64,000 nucleotides of DNA. Source: Chryseobacterium indologenes. GTDB lineage: Bacteria > Bacteroidota > Bacteroidia > Flavobacteriales > Weeksellaceae. A program made the position numbers and the translations under genes. The notes under the pieces are model-generated. The model had not been told where the DNA came from. It was given only the letters and a program-made list of their open reading frames with translations, and made no database searches. The DNA is taken from assembly GCF_001295265.1 (NCBI RefSeq), contig NZ_LJOD01000001.1, positions 1 through 64,000 of the forward strand, in the 5' to 3' direction. The stretch's first letter is position 1. Each line of letters begins with the position of its first letter. Of this stretch, positions 36,825-45,800 are shown piece by piece.

Positions 36825-39245
36825 ATGTCAAAAAAACTAATACTATTCTTTACTTTCAATGCTTTCGCGGGTCTTTCAGCTCAGGATAAAGCAGAATTGG
36901 CGCTTCAGACGCTTGAAGAAAAATTTCCTCAGGAAAAAATTCATTTGCTGCTGAATAAAAACAGTTATTTAGCCGGAGAAAATATATGGTTTAAATCTTT
37001 TGTATTTGAAGGATACACCCCTTCTGATATTTCGACCAATCTCTTCGTAGAATTATATGACAGAAATAAGGTACTTATTGATAAAAAATTAGTTCCTTTA
37101 TTCGACGGCCAGGGCAACGGGAGCTTTACTCTTCCGGAATCTATGAAAGAAGACGTTTATTACATGAGGGCGTACACCACCTGGATGACCAACTTCAGCG
37201 AAAGTTTTCAGCTGGTAAAAGAAATTCCTGTTTACAACCCGGCTTCTCCTGAAAAGTTAGAGCTCAACATCAATTCTCCATGGACGGCCTCTGTTTATCC
37301 TGAAAGCGGCACATTTATAAACGGTATCAATACAAAACTTGCGGTGAGGATACAATCTAAAGGCGCCATGCCTTCCGGCTGGAATGGTTATGTTATTGAT
37401 ACGGCAAAGCCTGATGAGAAGATTGTAAGTTTTAAAGGTTTTGATGAGAATGTAGGCTCGTTTCGTATGACTCCTCAAAGCGGTAAAACGTACCAACTCT
37501 TTTTAGAGGATGCAAAAGGGAACCAGAAAACGATTGACCTTCCTCCTGTTTCATCTTCCGGAATTAATCTTCAGGTTGAAAGCAGAACGGATGGCATCAG
37601 GTATTCATTAAAATCAAAAAACATAGCTAATCCCAGTACTTTTTATAAAGTTATGGGTACCATTAACAACCAGCTGGTTTTCAAGTCTGTCATCCATACT
37701 TTATCTGACGAAAAAGTATATACAATACCCGCAGGACAACTTGTTAACGGCATCCTCCAGATCATTGTTATTGATGATAAAGATGCTGTTGTTGCCCAGA
37801 GACTTTGCTTTATAAAACCAGACCTGCTAAAAGTGAAACAGCCCACTCTGCAGTCTCCTTCATTTAATGAAACGCCGCGTGCTTTAAATTCCTTTAAAAT
37901 AAATACAGACAGCAGAGTGTCTAATTATACTATAGCTGTGTCGGATGGCCGTTTTCAAAGCACTGAAGAAGATAACAGCCTTTTAAGCACCTTATGGCTT
38001 ACCGGGGATATAACTTCTAAGCTGTCTTCTCCTTATCAATATTTTACGAAGGGGCATAATTCTGATGCCCTGGATGCTGTTTTAATTTCTGAAAAATGGA
38101 AAAGATTTGACTGGAGATCTGTTATAGCAGGCGATTTCCCGGTCATCAAAAATAATCCGGAACAATATATTTCTTACAAAGGAAAGGTATCTGTGCTAGG
38201 AAAGCCGGCCCCCAATGCCACTTTAAACTTAATATTCAACACAGAAAAACAAAGCATGGGGCTTTATCCTGTAAAAACAGATGCGAATGGATTCTTCACA
38301 TTGGGCGGACTGATTTTTCACGATATGTTTAAATTTCATTATCAGTTAAATGGAGAGAATAAAGAAACCAAGGTTCCTAAAGAGCAGGTTCAGGTTATTT
38401 TTCAGCCTAATTATAGTTTTGTCCCGTACAGAAGCAGCCTGCCTGAAAGCAGATACATTCTCACGAAGCGCTTACCCAATGATCCTCTTCCTGAAGAGAT
38501 TACCCGCTCTATAACGACAAAAAGCAACCAGAAACTGATTAATGAAAAAATAATCAATATTCAGGAGGTAAAATTAAGAGCACAGAAAAAAGACCTGACC
38601 AAGAAACTCAATGACGAATTAAGCAGTCCTTTATTCAGGAGCAGTAATGAAACCGTATTTGATTTTGTTAATGATGAAGGTAAAGCTCAGGGACACACGA
38701 ATGTTATGCAATGGCTGCAAGGCAGGGTTGCGGGTCTTCAGATACAGCACAGAGAAGGCGCTTTTGTTCCTTTGATCAGAGGAGCCCAGCCTATGATTTA
38801 CCTGGATGAGATGATTATAAACCCTGAGCAGATTTCATTTCTCTCCATGTCTGATGTTGCTATGGTAAAGATTATCAAAGATTATTTTATGGGAGGGTTC
38901 GCAGGCGGATCCGGCGGCGCTATTCTCATCTATACGAAAAGAGGCGGAAGCCAGGGGAAAATCCCCACTTCTGAGATGTTTTCCCAGCTCAAGCAGATTT
39001 CACTCAGAGGATATGACAGACCTGAGATATTTAATAACCTGGATTATTCAGGCGGAGCATTCAACCGTATTCAAAAAGACAGCCGAAGCATCCTTTACTG
39101 GAATCCAGCTTTTGACATGGAATCCAGCGAAGATCCTTCCATTAAGTTTTATAACAATGACGATGCTCAAAATTACCGCATCATTATCATGGGATTTGAT
39201 AAGGACAGCAATCTCCCTTTATATTATAATGAAATTGTTAAATAA
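36825..39245 (+). CDS. outer-membrane-associated protein with MG2-like and TonB-plug domains, no barrel
   Basis: An 806-aa protein with a signal peptide (about 1-19). The N-terminal part (about 25-125) resembles an alpha-2-macroglobulin MG2-like domain (LNKNSYLAGENIWFKSFV). Residues about 455-530 look like a carboxypeptidase-regulatory-type beta-sandwich. Residues about 600-720 form a TonB receptor plug-like domain (VMQWLQGRVAGLQIQ, GAQPMIYLDEM, GGSGGAILIYTKRG). No 22-strand barrel follows, so it cannot be a channel by itself. Similar architecture is frequent in Chryseobacterium; the role is unknown. Confidence 0.78.
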   Translation: MSKKLILFFTFNAFAGLSAQDKAELALQTLEEKFPQEKIHLLLNKNSYLAGENIWFKSFVFEGYTPSDISTNLFVELYDRNKVLIDKKLVPLFDGQGNGSFTLPESMKEDVYYMRAYTTWMTNFSESFQLVKEIPVYNPASPEKLELNINSPWTASVYPESGTFINGINTKLAVRIQSKGAMPSGWNGYVIDTAKPDEKIVSFKGFDENVGSFRMTPQSGKTYQLFLEDAKGNQKTIDLPPVSSSGINLQVESRTDGIRYSLKSKNIANPSTFYKVMGTINNQLVFKSVIHTLSDEKVYTIPAGQLVNGILQIIVIDDKDAVVAQRLCFIKPDLLKVKQPTLQSPSFNETPRALNSFKINTDSRVSNYTIAVSDGRFQSTEEDNSLLSTLWLTGDITSKLSSPYQYFTKGHNSDALDAVLISEKWKRFDWRSVIAGDFPVIKNNPEQYISYKGKVSVLGKPAPNATLNLIFNTEKQSMGLYPVKTDANGFFTLGGLIFHDMFKFHYQLNGENKETKVPKEQVQVIFQPNYSFVPYRSSLPESRYILTKRLPNDPLPEEITRSITTKSNQKLINEKIINIQEVKLRAQKKDLTKKLNDELSSPLFRSSNETVFDFVNDEGKAQGHTNVMQWLQGRVAGLQIQHREGAFVPLIRGAQPMIYLDEMIINPEQISFLSMSDVAMVKIIKDYFMGGFAGGSGGAILIYTKRGGSQGKIPTSEMFSQLKQISLRGYDRPEIFNNLDYSGGAFNRIQKDSRSILYWNPAFDMESSEDPSIKFYNNDDAQNYRIIIMGFDKDSNLPLYYNEIVK

Positions 39246-39254
39246 TCTGACAAA

Positions 39255-39289
39255 AAAACGCTTCAGTTTTCTGAAGCGTTTTTTTTTAT
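39255..39289 (+). terminator. strong intrinsic terminator
   Basis: AAAACGCTTCAG and CTGAAGCGTTTT form a 12-bp stem with a TTTT loop and an extended T-run. Confidence 0.85.
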
Positions 39290-39305
39290 CTATAATCTGA
39301 TAAGT

Positions 39306-39983
39306 TTATTTTTTAGCTTTTACATCAACTGCAATCTCGATGTCTTTGCTGATCATCCATTCTGCAGGATCTGCTTCTGATGTACCGAATTTGATTCCCC
39401 AGTCTGCTCTGTTTACCGTGAATTTAGCCTGGATAGCCGCAGTACCTTCAGCTACATCTACCTTAGCAGGGAAAGTTACATTCATTGTTTTTCCTAATAA
39501 GGTAAGGTTTCCGCTTACTGTTTTGTTAGCTCCTGCTACGGCATCTTTAGGCGCCTCTTTAAGATCTGCTACGCTTGTAATTTTAAAATCTGAAACAGGA
39601 TTTTTTTCAACGTTAAAAAAGTCTTCGTTTTTCAGGTGTGCTACCAGATCTTCAGGTTTTTTATCTTTTTCAGTTACTGAAGCCGGATCAACTTTCAGAG
39701 AGTTCATGTCAATAACAAAGTTTCCTGCGGTAACCTGTCCTCCTTCAACACTTAGATCTCCTGATTTTACGTTAAGTGTACCCCAACGCGGAGCAAAACC
39801 TCCTTTATGGAAAGCCTTCCAGTTTACGATAGAAGCAACAGTGTCCACTGCCAATACTTCTCCTTTGCTTTCTGCAACCGCCTGCTCCTGAGCCGCTGCC
39901 GGAGTTTCTGCTGATTTTTCTTTATTACATGATGCTGCAAGCAATCCTACTCCTACTAATGCAATTACGCTAAGTTTTTTCAT
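39306..39983 (-). CDS. YceI family lipoprotein
   Basis: A 225-aa protein: lipobox LLAASC (Cys about 19), an Ala/Glu-rich linker, and a YceI lipocalin-like domain (about 48-222) with VNWKAFHKGGFAPRWGTL, VIDMNSLKVDP, ADWGIKF and ending EIAVDVKAKK. YceI proteins bind isoprenoid-type lipids. A C-terminal ligand pocket is implied, but the ligand is unknown. Confidence 0.9.
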   Translation of the reverse strand: MKKLSVIALVGVGLLAASCNKEKSAETPAAAQEQAVAESKGEVLAVDTVASIVNWKAFHKGGFAPRWGTLNVKSGDLSVEGGQVTAGNFVIDMNSLKVDPASVTEKDKKPEDLVAHLKNEDFFNVEKNPVSDFKITSVADLKEAPKDAVAGANKTVSGNLTLLGKTMNVTFPAKVDVAEGTAAIQAKFTVNRADWGIKFGTSEADPAEWMISKDIEIAVDVKAKK

Positions 39984-40053
39984 ACTATTTAGTTTGTTTA
40001 AAAATTTTCTTTACTTAAAGTTTAAAAGTTCAAAATCATCAATTTTGAGATTC

Positions 40054-40061
40054 CAAAAATA
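40054..40061 (-). promoter_or_regulatory. TAnnTTTG promoter element for the YceI gene
   Basis: TATTTTTG on the reverse strand, about 70 nt upstream of the ATG. Confidence 0.45.
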
Positions 40062-40210
40062 GAAAACCTCATCCTATTATCACCTTAACATACATCAAGA
40101 AATATATTCATATCCCTGTTTTTCCCGTAAAGCAAGTAAAACGACGAAAAAGATAATGATCTCTGCCTTTCCGAATGCTCTTTATTTGTGGATAATTTCT
40201 GCTGTATTCT

Positions 40211-41014
40211 CTATTTATATTCCACTTTATGATTAAGTTCTATAGGGTTATTTTGTGCGCGGATGTGTTTTTTCATCATTTCTCTCATCTCTCTCAAATC
40301 AGTTTTTACAATATTTCCTGCCTCATCATAGTTGATAATAGCAGATGGTTTTATGGCAGAAATCGGGTCACTGTAAAAGTCACTCTGAAGCTTTTCATAA
40401 TCGCTCCAGGCAATCATTTTTTCAATTTTTGCAGGATACAGTTCTTTCCAGTTGAAATTCTTTACCTGAACCAGATTAAACTGAAAATCAGATTTTTCAT
40501 CATTTATTTTTACGATTAACCCGGGGAGGCCTTTAAAAATATAAGGTCCGTCAGAAATAGCTATATCTGTAGTAAACCATGCCTGCCAGCTTCTTCCGCC
40601 ATAGTTTACTTCAGCTTTCTGACAGTTATAGCTGCCGATCATTTGTTTCTCATCTGAAATTTTCCAGTCAAGCTGATCTGTAATATCAATAGCATATGTC
40701 TTGTATACTATGGGAACAAACACATATCTCTTGGTTTCATTAGATGTGAAATTCTTTTTGACGTACAGCTGTCTGTTATTAAATTGGGTATCATATCCTT
40801 CAGGAGTACCTCTCTTTACCCTCAATGAATCTGACCTCCTGAATTTATTGGAACGAAACAGGGACTCCTTTTCCCTTACATCCAGATAATAGGTAACTTT
40901 TTCAGTTTTGGTGCTGTCTGAATTCGGTTTGTATTTCAAATCATAGATAAAGCTTGAATTCTGACCGAAAAGGAACGAAGAAAATAAAATGAGAATAATT
41001 AAATGTACTTTCAT
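40211..41014 (-). CDS. GLPGLI family secreted protein (copy 1)
   Basis: A 267-aa protein with signal peptide (about 1-17) and the defining motif YIFKGLPGLIVKI near residue 165. Function is unknown; the family is restricted to Bacteroidota. It shares length and the QKAEVNYGGRSWQAWFT/GPYxFKGLPGLI core with the paralogue at 41589-42380. The two flank a UmuD-like fragment and a decayed CRISPR repeat. Confidence 0.88.
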   Translation of the reverse strand: MKVHLIILILFSSFLFGQNSSFIYDLKYKPNSDSTKTEKVTYYLDVREKESLFRSNKFRRSDSLRVKRGTPEGYDTQFNNRQLYVKKNFTSNETKRYVFVPIVYKTYAIDITDQLDWKISDEKQMIGSYNCQKAEVNYGGRSWQAWFTTDIAISDGPYIFKGLPGLIVKINDEKSDFQFNLVQVKNFNWKELYPAKIEKMIAWSDYEKLQSDFYSDPISAIKPSAIINYDEAGNIVKTDLREMREMMKKHIRAQNNPIELNHKVEYK

Positions 41015-41084
41015 GGGTTATTATTTAATAGTTTTTATGGTTACTGTTTAAAAATATTTTCTTTGCAGCAAAAATAAAGCCATG

Positions 41085-41106
41085 AAAAGACATTATTCAT
41101 GTCTTT
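41085..41106 (-). terminator. hairpin, probable terminator of the UmuD-like fragment
   Basis: AAAGACAT and ATGTCTTT arms with a short loop, between copy-1 GLPGLI and the orphan repeat; on the reverse strand it is downstream of the fragment. Confidence 0.45.
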
Positions 41107-41176
41107 ATCTGTCAGCCAACTTATATCCTGCAGTTCATTCTGACTCTAACGAATCGGTAGTCATTACTGACTTTAT

Positions 41177-41221
41177 AAAAGAAATTCTTTAAAAATTATT
41201 ATCTTGGTGATTAGTCACAGC
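41177..41221 (+). repeat. orphan degenerate CRISPR repeat
   Basis: Positions 41191-41221 match the last 31 bases of the 47-bp array repeat with one mismatch (CTTGG for CTTCG). The 5' part (GAAATT-CTTT) aligns to GTGAATTGCTTTC with small deletions. It sits about 1.68 kb left of the array and in the same orientation. Confidence 0.85.
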
Positions 41222-41419
41222 AGTCGTTACCGGATCTTTCACCAGCAGTTTTAAAAAATCAATCGATTCGTCCGTAAAGTCAAGCGCAGCACTTGGAAAA
41301 GCACTATAACCGCCAGCATGTAAACGCTCTTCTAACGGCGTCAACACTACAGCATCTGTATTTCCAATGCAAATAACTCTAAATTTCCGATTGCTTTCAT
41401 ATCGCAAAATTTTGTACAT
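41189..41419 (-). pseudogene. UmuD-like N-terminal fragment reading into an orphan CRISPR repeat
   Basis: A 76-codon frame. The segment HAGGYSAFPSAALDF...SIDFLKLLVKDP resembles the N-terminal stretch of UmuD/S24 SOS peptidases up to the point just before the catalytic-serine region. The frame then enters the orphan CRISPR repeat and stops after NHQDNNF. No catalytic Ser/Lys domain and no umuC follows. This looks like a truncated SOS gene left by a rearrangement; a short unrelated protein is the alternative. Confidence 0.5.
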
Positions 41420-41516
41420 GTCGAACCAATTTACATCAAAATGATGTTAAATTTTCATACTGTAAAGCTAAATCCTTTATACAACAGAACTTGACGCATT
41501 AAAAAGTTATCTACAA

Positions 41517-41543
41517 AAAATCCCCGGACTTCCCCGAGGATAA
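41517..41543 (-). terminator. terminator after GLPGLI copy 2
   Basis: On the reverse strand ATCCTCGGGG pairs imperfectly with CCGGGGAT, followed by a T-run. Confidence 0.55.
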
Positions 41544-41588
41544 AAACTGATAACCATGAATTTCCTAATGGAAATTTAATAAACTCTT

Positions 41589-42380
41589 TTAATCAATGAA
41601 GTTGTTATTACTTCTGATCCTGCTTTTTATTGATTCAATATTAGCAGGTTTTAAAGCAATTCCAGTTCTAGCTGAGACCGTGCCAGCAGGATCGTCTAAA
41701 TAATTCTGCCTTGCTTTGCAAAATGCTTGATAAGTTGTACTTATTGCTTCTTTAATCGGTATGATAGGTTTTTCAGCTTTTTTTATGCTGATCATAGAAA
41801 AGATTGTATAACCTTTAGTATCAAATATTTCTAATATTAACCCAGGCAAGCCTTTAAAAACATAAGGACCATCAGAAATCGGTATTTCGTTTGTATACCA
41901 TGCGATATAATGTCTCCCTTTATAGGTTCCTTCAGCCTTTTTGCAGGTATAAGAGCCTATTTTTCTTGTTTCATTGTGTAGTTTCGAATCAATTATATCA
42001 CCCAAAGGATATGCAAATTGATTTTTCAATAATTCTTTATATACGGTCTGTTTTCCATTATCAAAATAAACTTCAGAAGGAAATCTAACAGAAGGAACTT
42101 TTCTTAGGTCAATGACAACTTTACCATTAACCGGATTTTCAAACTGCTCTTTGCCTATTGCCATCAGTGCCGAATCAGAAACCGCCTTTTGAGTACTTTT
42201 AAACAAAGACTTTTGACCATTAACGAGGAGAGAGAGATCTTCTTCTATAACATTTTCCTTTGCTAGCGTATCACGTAACATCTTCACTCTATAAATTACC
42301 TCATATTGAGATTTAATGATATTAGACTGAGAGTACATTAGGCCGTACGTGACGACTGATAATAAAACAAGTAACCGCAT
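41589..42380 (-). CDS. GLPGLI family secreted protein (copy 2)
   Basis: A 263-aa protein with signal peptide (about 1-18), GSYTCKKAEGTYKGRHYIAW and YVFKGLPGLILEI. It is paralogous to the gene at 40211-41014. It is followed on the same strand, 19 bp upstream, by a small Cys-containing secreted protein, and lies between the orphan repeat and the main array. Function is unknown. Confidence 0.88.
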   Translation of the reverse strand: MRLLVLLSVVTYGLMYSQSNIIKSQYEVIYRVKMLRDTLAKENVIEEDLSLLVNGQKSLFKSTQKAVSDSALMAIGKEQFENPVNGKVVIDLRKVPSVRFPSEVYFDNGKQTVYKELLKNQFAYPLGDIIDSKLHNETRKIGSYTCKKAEGTYKGRHYIAWYTNEIPISDGPYVFKGLPGLILEIFDTKGYTIFSMISIKKAEKPIIPIKEAISTTYQAFCKARQNYLDDPAGTVSARTGIALKPANIESIKSRIRSNNNFID

Positions 42381-42399
42381 ATTAATAATTATTTAAATG

Positions 42400-42639
42400 T
42401 TATTCACCACAATAAAACTCGTTAAGCAAACGAGCGTTATGCAGCTCTTCTTTTCGCGCGTCCTCATATGTTGCGTTATGAGAACCCGACCCCCAGCATA
42501 TTATATCATCTAATACTTCGTCTGTACATCCTATCAGGATGCCGACTGTTTGACATTGCATTTTTGCCTTTTGTGTTTCCTTTTGCTCTTTCGTTTGTAA
42601 ATTTTCTTTGATCTCTTTTTTGTCTTCTTTTGCGCTCAT
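42400..42639 (-). CDS. small charged protein with a cut-off signal peptide
   Basis: From the ATG at 42639 it is 79 aa, very Lys/Glu-rich at first, then Cys-containing (MQCQTVGILIGC, IICWGSG, FYCGE). The same frame is open for 21 more codons upstream and reads KKIKKTILLTAFGVAGL, a good signal peptide, but no ATG, GTG or TTG lies there before the in-frame TAA at 42703. So either the real start codon is lost or a rare start is used. Similar small secreted peptides occur in Chryseobacterium. The role is unknown. Confidence 0.55.
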   Translation of the reverse strand: MSAKEDKKEIKENLQTKEQKETQKAKMQCQTVGILIGCTDEVLDDIICWGSGSHNATYEDARKEELHNARLLNEFYCGE

Positions 42640-42753
42640 TAGGCCAGCTACACCAAATGCAGTTAATAAAATTGTTTTTTTTATTTTTTTGGAATTTTGT
42701 GGTTAAAATATTTTTGTAAATAAAAGATTGATCAGGACTTTTATTTCACTTTA

Positions 42754-42761
42754 CATAGATA
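42754..42761 (-). promoter_or_regulatory. TAnnTTTG-like element for the small gene
   Basis: TATCTATG on the reverse strand matches the -7 consensus at all but one position. The palindrome at 42782-42799 begins 20 nt upstream. Confidence 0.4.
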
Positions 42762-42781
42762 TAAAAAATTATTTAAAAAGA

Positions 42782-42799
42782 TTTACGGCTATCCGTAAA
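42782..42799. promoter_or_regulatory. palindrome TTTACGG-N4-CCGTAAA beside the array
   Basis: Perfect 7-bp arms around CTAT. It lies 97 bp left of the first CRISPR repeat and 20 nt upstream of the small gene's -7-like element. The motif matches the one in the tracrRNA/cas9 promoter region at 53097-53116. Confidence 0.55.
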
Positions 42800-42896
42800 A
42801 GAATAAATAAAATTATGCATCAGTAGGAATAATACTGCGTAGTTTTCAGCTTTTACAATGGACAATTGCTGAGCTCGTTCGCTTTCTGAGCTTGTA

Positions 42897-45800
42897 GTTG
42901 TGAATTGCTTTCAAAAATTATTATCTTCGTGATTAGTCACAGCCTGCTCCAACAGGCTTACCTCCAAGGTCTCGTTGTGAATTGCTTTCAAAAATTATTA
43001 TCTTCGTGATTAGTCACAGCATTGAAAGATAAAGGTGTCAGGTTTTAAATGTTGTGAATTGCTTTCAAAAATTATTATCTTCGTGATTAGTCACAGCCTG
43101 CTCAATATGAAGCTGTAAGGGAAAACGGTTGTGAATTGCTTTCAAAAATTATTATCTTCGTGATTAGTCACAGCAACATCTTTCTATTCCAAAGAAGGAA
43201 GAGCGTTGTGAATTGCTTTCAAAAATTATTATCTTCGTGATTAGTCACAGCAGAGGAAAGTACCTTTGTTATTGAGACTTTGTTGTGAATTGCTTTCAAA
43301 AATTATTATCTTCGTGATTAGTCACAGCTACTTCCAATACCATCCCTTTATTAACATAGTTGTGAATTGCTTTCAAAAATTATTATCTTCGTGATTAGTC
43401 ACAGCGGGGCCATGAATCTGGAACATGTTCAGGACGTTGTGAATTGCTTTCAAAAATTATTATCTTCGTGATTAGTCACAGCGAATATCTTGAAAGGCAA
43501 GCCCGGTCCGGAGTTGTGAATTGCTTTCAAAAATTATTATCTTCGTGATTAGTCACAGCAATCATTAATAACGGCCTGATCTGCACGGAGTTGTGAATTG
43601 CTTTCAAAAATTATTATCTTCGTGATTAGTCACAGCAGCAATAAGAAAGGCTTTTATCGAATCTAAGTTGTGAATTGCTTTCAAAAATTATTATCTTCGT
43701 GATTAGTCACAGCCAGGCTGTTATGTTTTCAAGGTGCGTTACGTTGTGAATTGCTTTCAAAAATTATTATCTTCGTGATTAGTCACAGCTTTTAATCCGA
43801 ATAGGTATGTTTTGAGTGTGTTGTGAATTGCTTTCAAAAATTATTATCTTCGTGATTAGTCACAGCTTCTGCTGTGGCAAGTTTGGTATCAAGAGAGTTG
43901 TGAATTGCTTTCAAAAATTATTATCTTCGTGATTAGTCACAGCTTGCCGGACTTTCTGTTCCTATTGAATTTAGTTGTGAATTGCTTTCAAAAATTATTA
44001 TCTTCGTGATTAGTCACAGCTGTCAGGCAGTTGGAATATTGTCACTTGATGTTGTGAATTGCTTTCAAAAATTATTATCTTCGTGATTAGTCACAGCAGC
44101 TGATGCTAACGACAGTTATCAGGGTATGTTGTGAATTGCTTTCAAAAATTATTATCTTCGTGATTAGTCACAGCAAATTACCGAAATCACTGCCCCAGAT
44201 AACAGTTGTGAATTGCTTTCAAAAATTATTATCTTCGTGATTAGTCACAGCATATGAAGATTTTATATTAATGCAACTACCGTTGTGAATTGCTTTCAAA
44301 AATTATTATCTTCGTGATTAGTCACAGCTACATAATTTTCTTTTAAAGTGCCACCCTAGTTGTGAATTGCTTTCAAAAATTATTATCTTCGTGATTAGTC
44401 ACAGCACCCCTGTTAATGCAGGGGCTTTATTTTGGGTTGTGAATTGCTTTCAAAAATTATTATCTTCGTGATTAGTCACAGCTTTCGATAAAGAAGGAAA
44501 TATGAGGCTTGAGTTGTGAATTGCTTTCAAAAATTATTATCTTCGTGATTAGTCACAGCTGGTACTCTCATCGACTTCGAGTTCTTCATGTTGTGAATTG
44601 CTTTCAAAAATTATTATCTTCGTGATTAGTCACAGCTCCAAGAATTTCGTGATACTCCTAGATATAGTTGTGAATTGCTTTCAAAAATTATTATCTTCGT
44701 GATTAGTCACAGCAACATTGAGGAATCTCCGGAGCATCCTCACGTTGTGAATTGCTTTCAAAAATTATTATCTTCGTGATTAGTCACAGCTTTTATAGCC
44801 GTTGAGCAAGTGGTGTCAACGTTGTGAATTGCTTTCAAAAATTATTATCTTCGTGATTAGTCACAGCGTGTAACCGGAGTACCTTTTTGAGCCTCAGGTT
44901 GTGAATTGCTTTCAAAAATTATTATCTTCGTGATTAGTCACAGCGATTCGCTTCCGCGAATGCGCCGCTGACGTGTTGTGAATTGCTTTCAAAAATTATT
45001 ATCTTCGTGATTAGTCACAGCAGCTCAACAGAAAGAACAGACAGTGGCAGGGTTGTGAATTGCTTTCAAAAATTATTATCTTCGTGATTAGTCACAGCCA
45101 GAAGTAGACAATATGAAGAAGGCGCAGGGTTGTGAATTGCTTTCAAAAATTATTATCTTCGTGATTAGTCACAGCATCTCTACATTTTGAGTGAAGAATC
45201 CAAGAGTTGTGAATTGCTTTCAAAAATTATTATCTTCGTGATTAGTCACAGCAAACCAAAGACACGGAGGAGAAGGCAGTAAGTTGTGAATTGCTTTCAA
45301 AAATTATTATCTTCGTGATTAGTCACAGCTAGCGATAGCTTAGCGCAAAAGATCGGCGTGTTGTGAATTGCTTTCAAAAATTATTATCTTCGTGATTAGT
45401 CACAGCTATACGCGTTTTCGCCCTTTAGCATATTTTGTTGTGAATTGCTTTCAAAAATTATTATCTTCGTGATTAGTCACAGCAAGCCTTCTGAGAAGCT
45501 ATCAGTGAGATACGTTGTGAATTGCTTTCAAAAATTATTATCTTCGTGATTAGTCACAGCACCAGTAATAGATGTAACCACCGGAAGAAAGTTGTGAATT
45601 GCTTTCAAAAATTATTATCTTCGTGATTAGTCACAGCGTTTCAAGAGACTTTTTCATCCTTCAGGCAGTTGTGAATTGCTTTCAAAAATTATTATCTTCG
45701 TGATTAGTCACAGCAAATTGAGGCTTGGTCTATACGCTGGAAAGGTTGTGAATTGCTTTCAAAAATTATTATCTTCGTGATTAGTCACAGCCTAACAATT

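Noticed and set aside
39340-39891. 183-codon frame antisense to the YceI gene
   Set aside because: Shadow frame with no family motif; the YceI protein is clearly coding on the other strand.
41091-41117. Similarity of TTATTCATG...TGTCAGC to the repeat end
   Set aside because: It is better explained by the AAAGACAT/ATGTCTTT hairpin, and its distance to the orphan repeat is not one spacer long.
34711-41496. 13-mer CGTCAAGTTCTGT near 34714 and, inverted, near 41490
   Set aside because: Several shared 13-mers are expected by chance in 64 kb; no additional shared structure was seen.
42820-42866. Possible further degenerate CRISPR repeat directly left of the first intact repeat
   Set aside because: Only scattered identity (AATACTGCG, TTTTCAGC) and the gap to repeat 1 would be 46 bp, not 29-30.
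42640-42896. Classical leader sequence left of the array
   Set aside because: Region is AT-rich and carries the palindrome, but no forward TAnnTTTG element was found; insufficient to call a leader.
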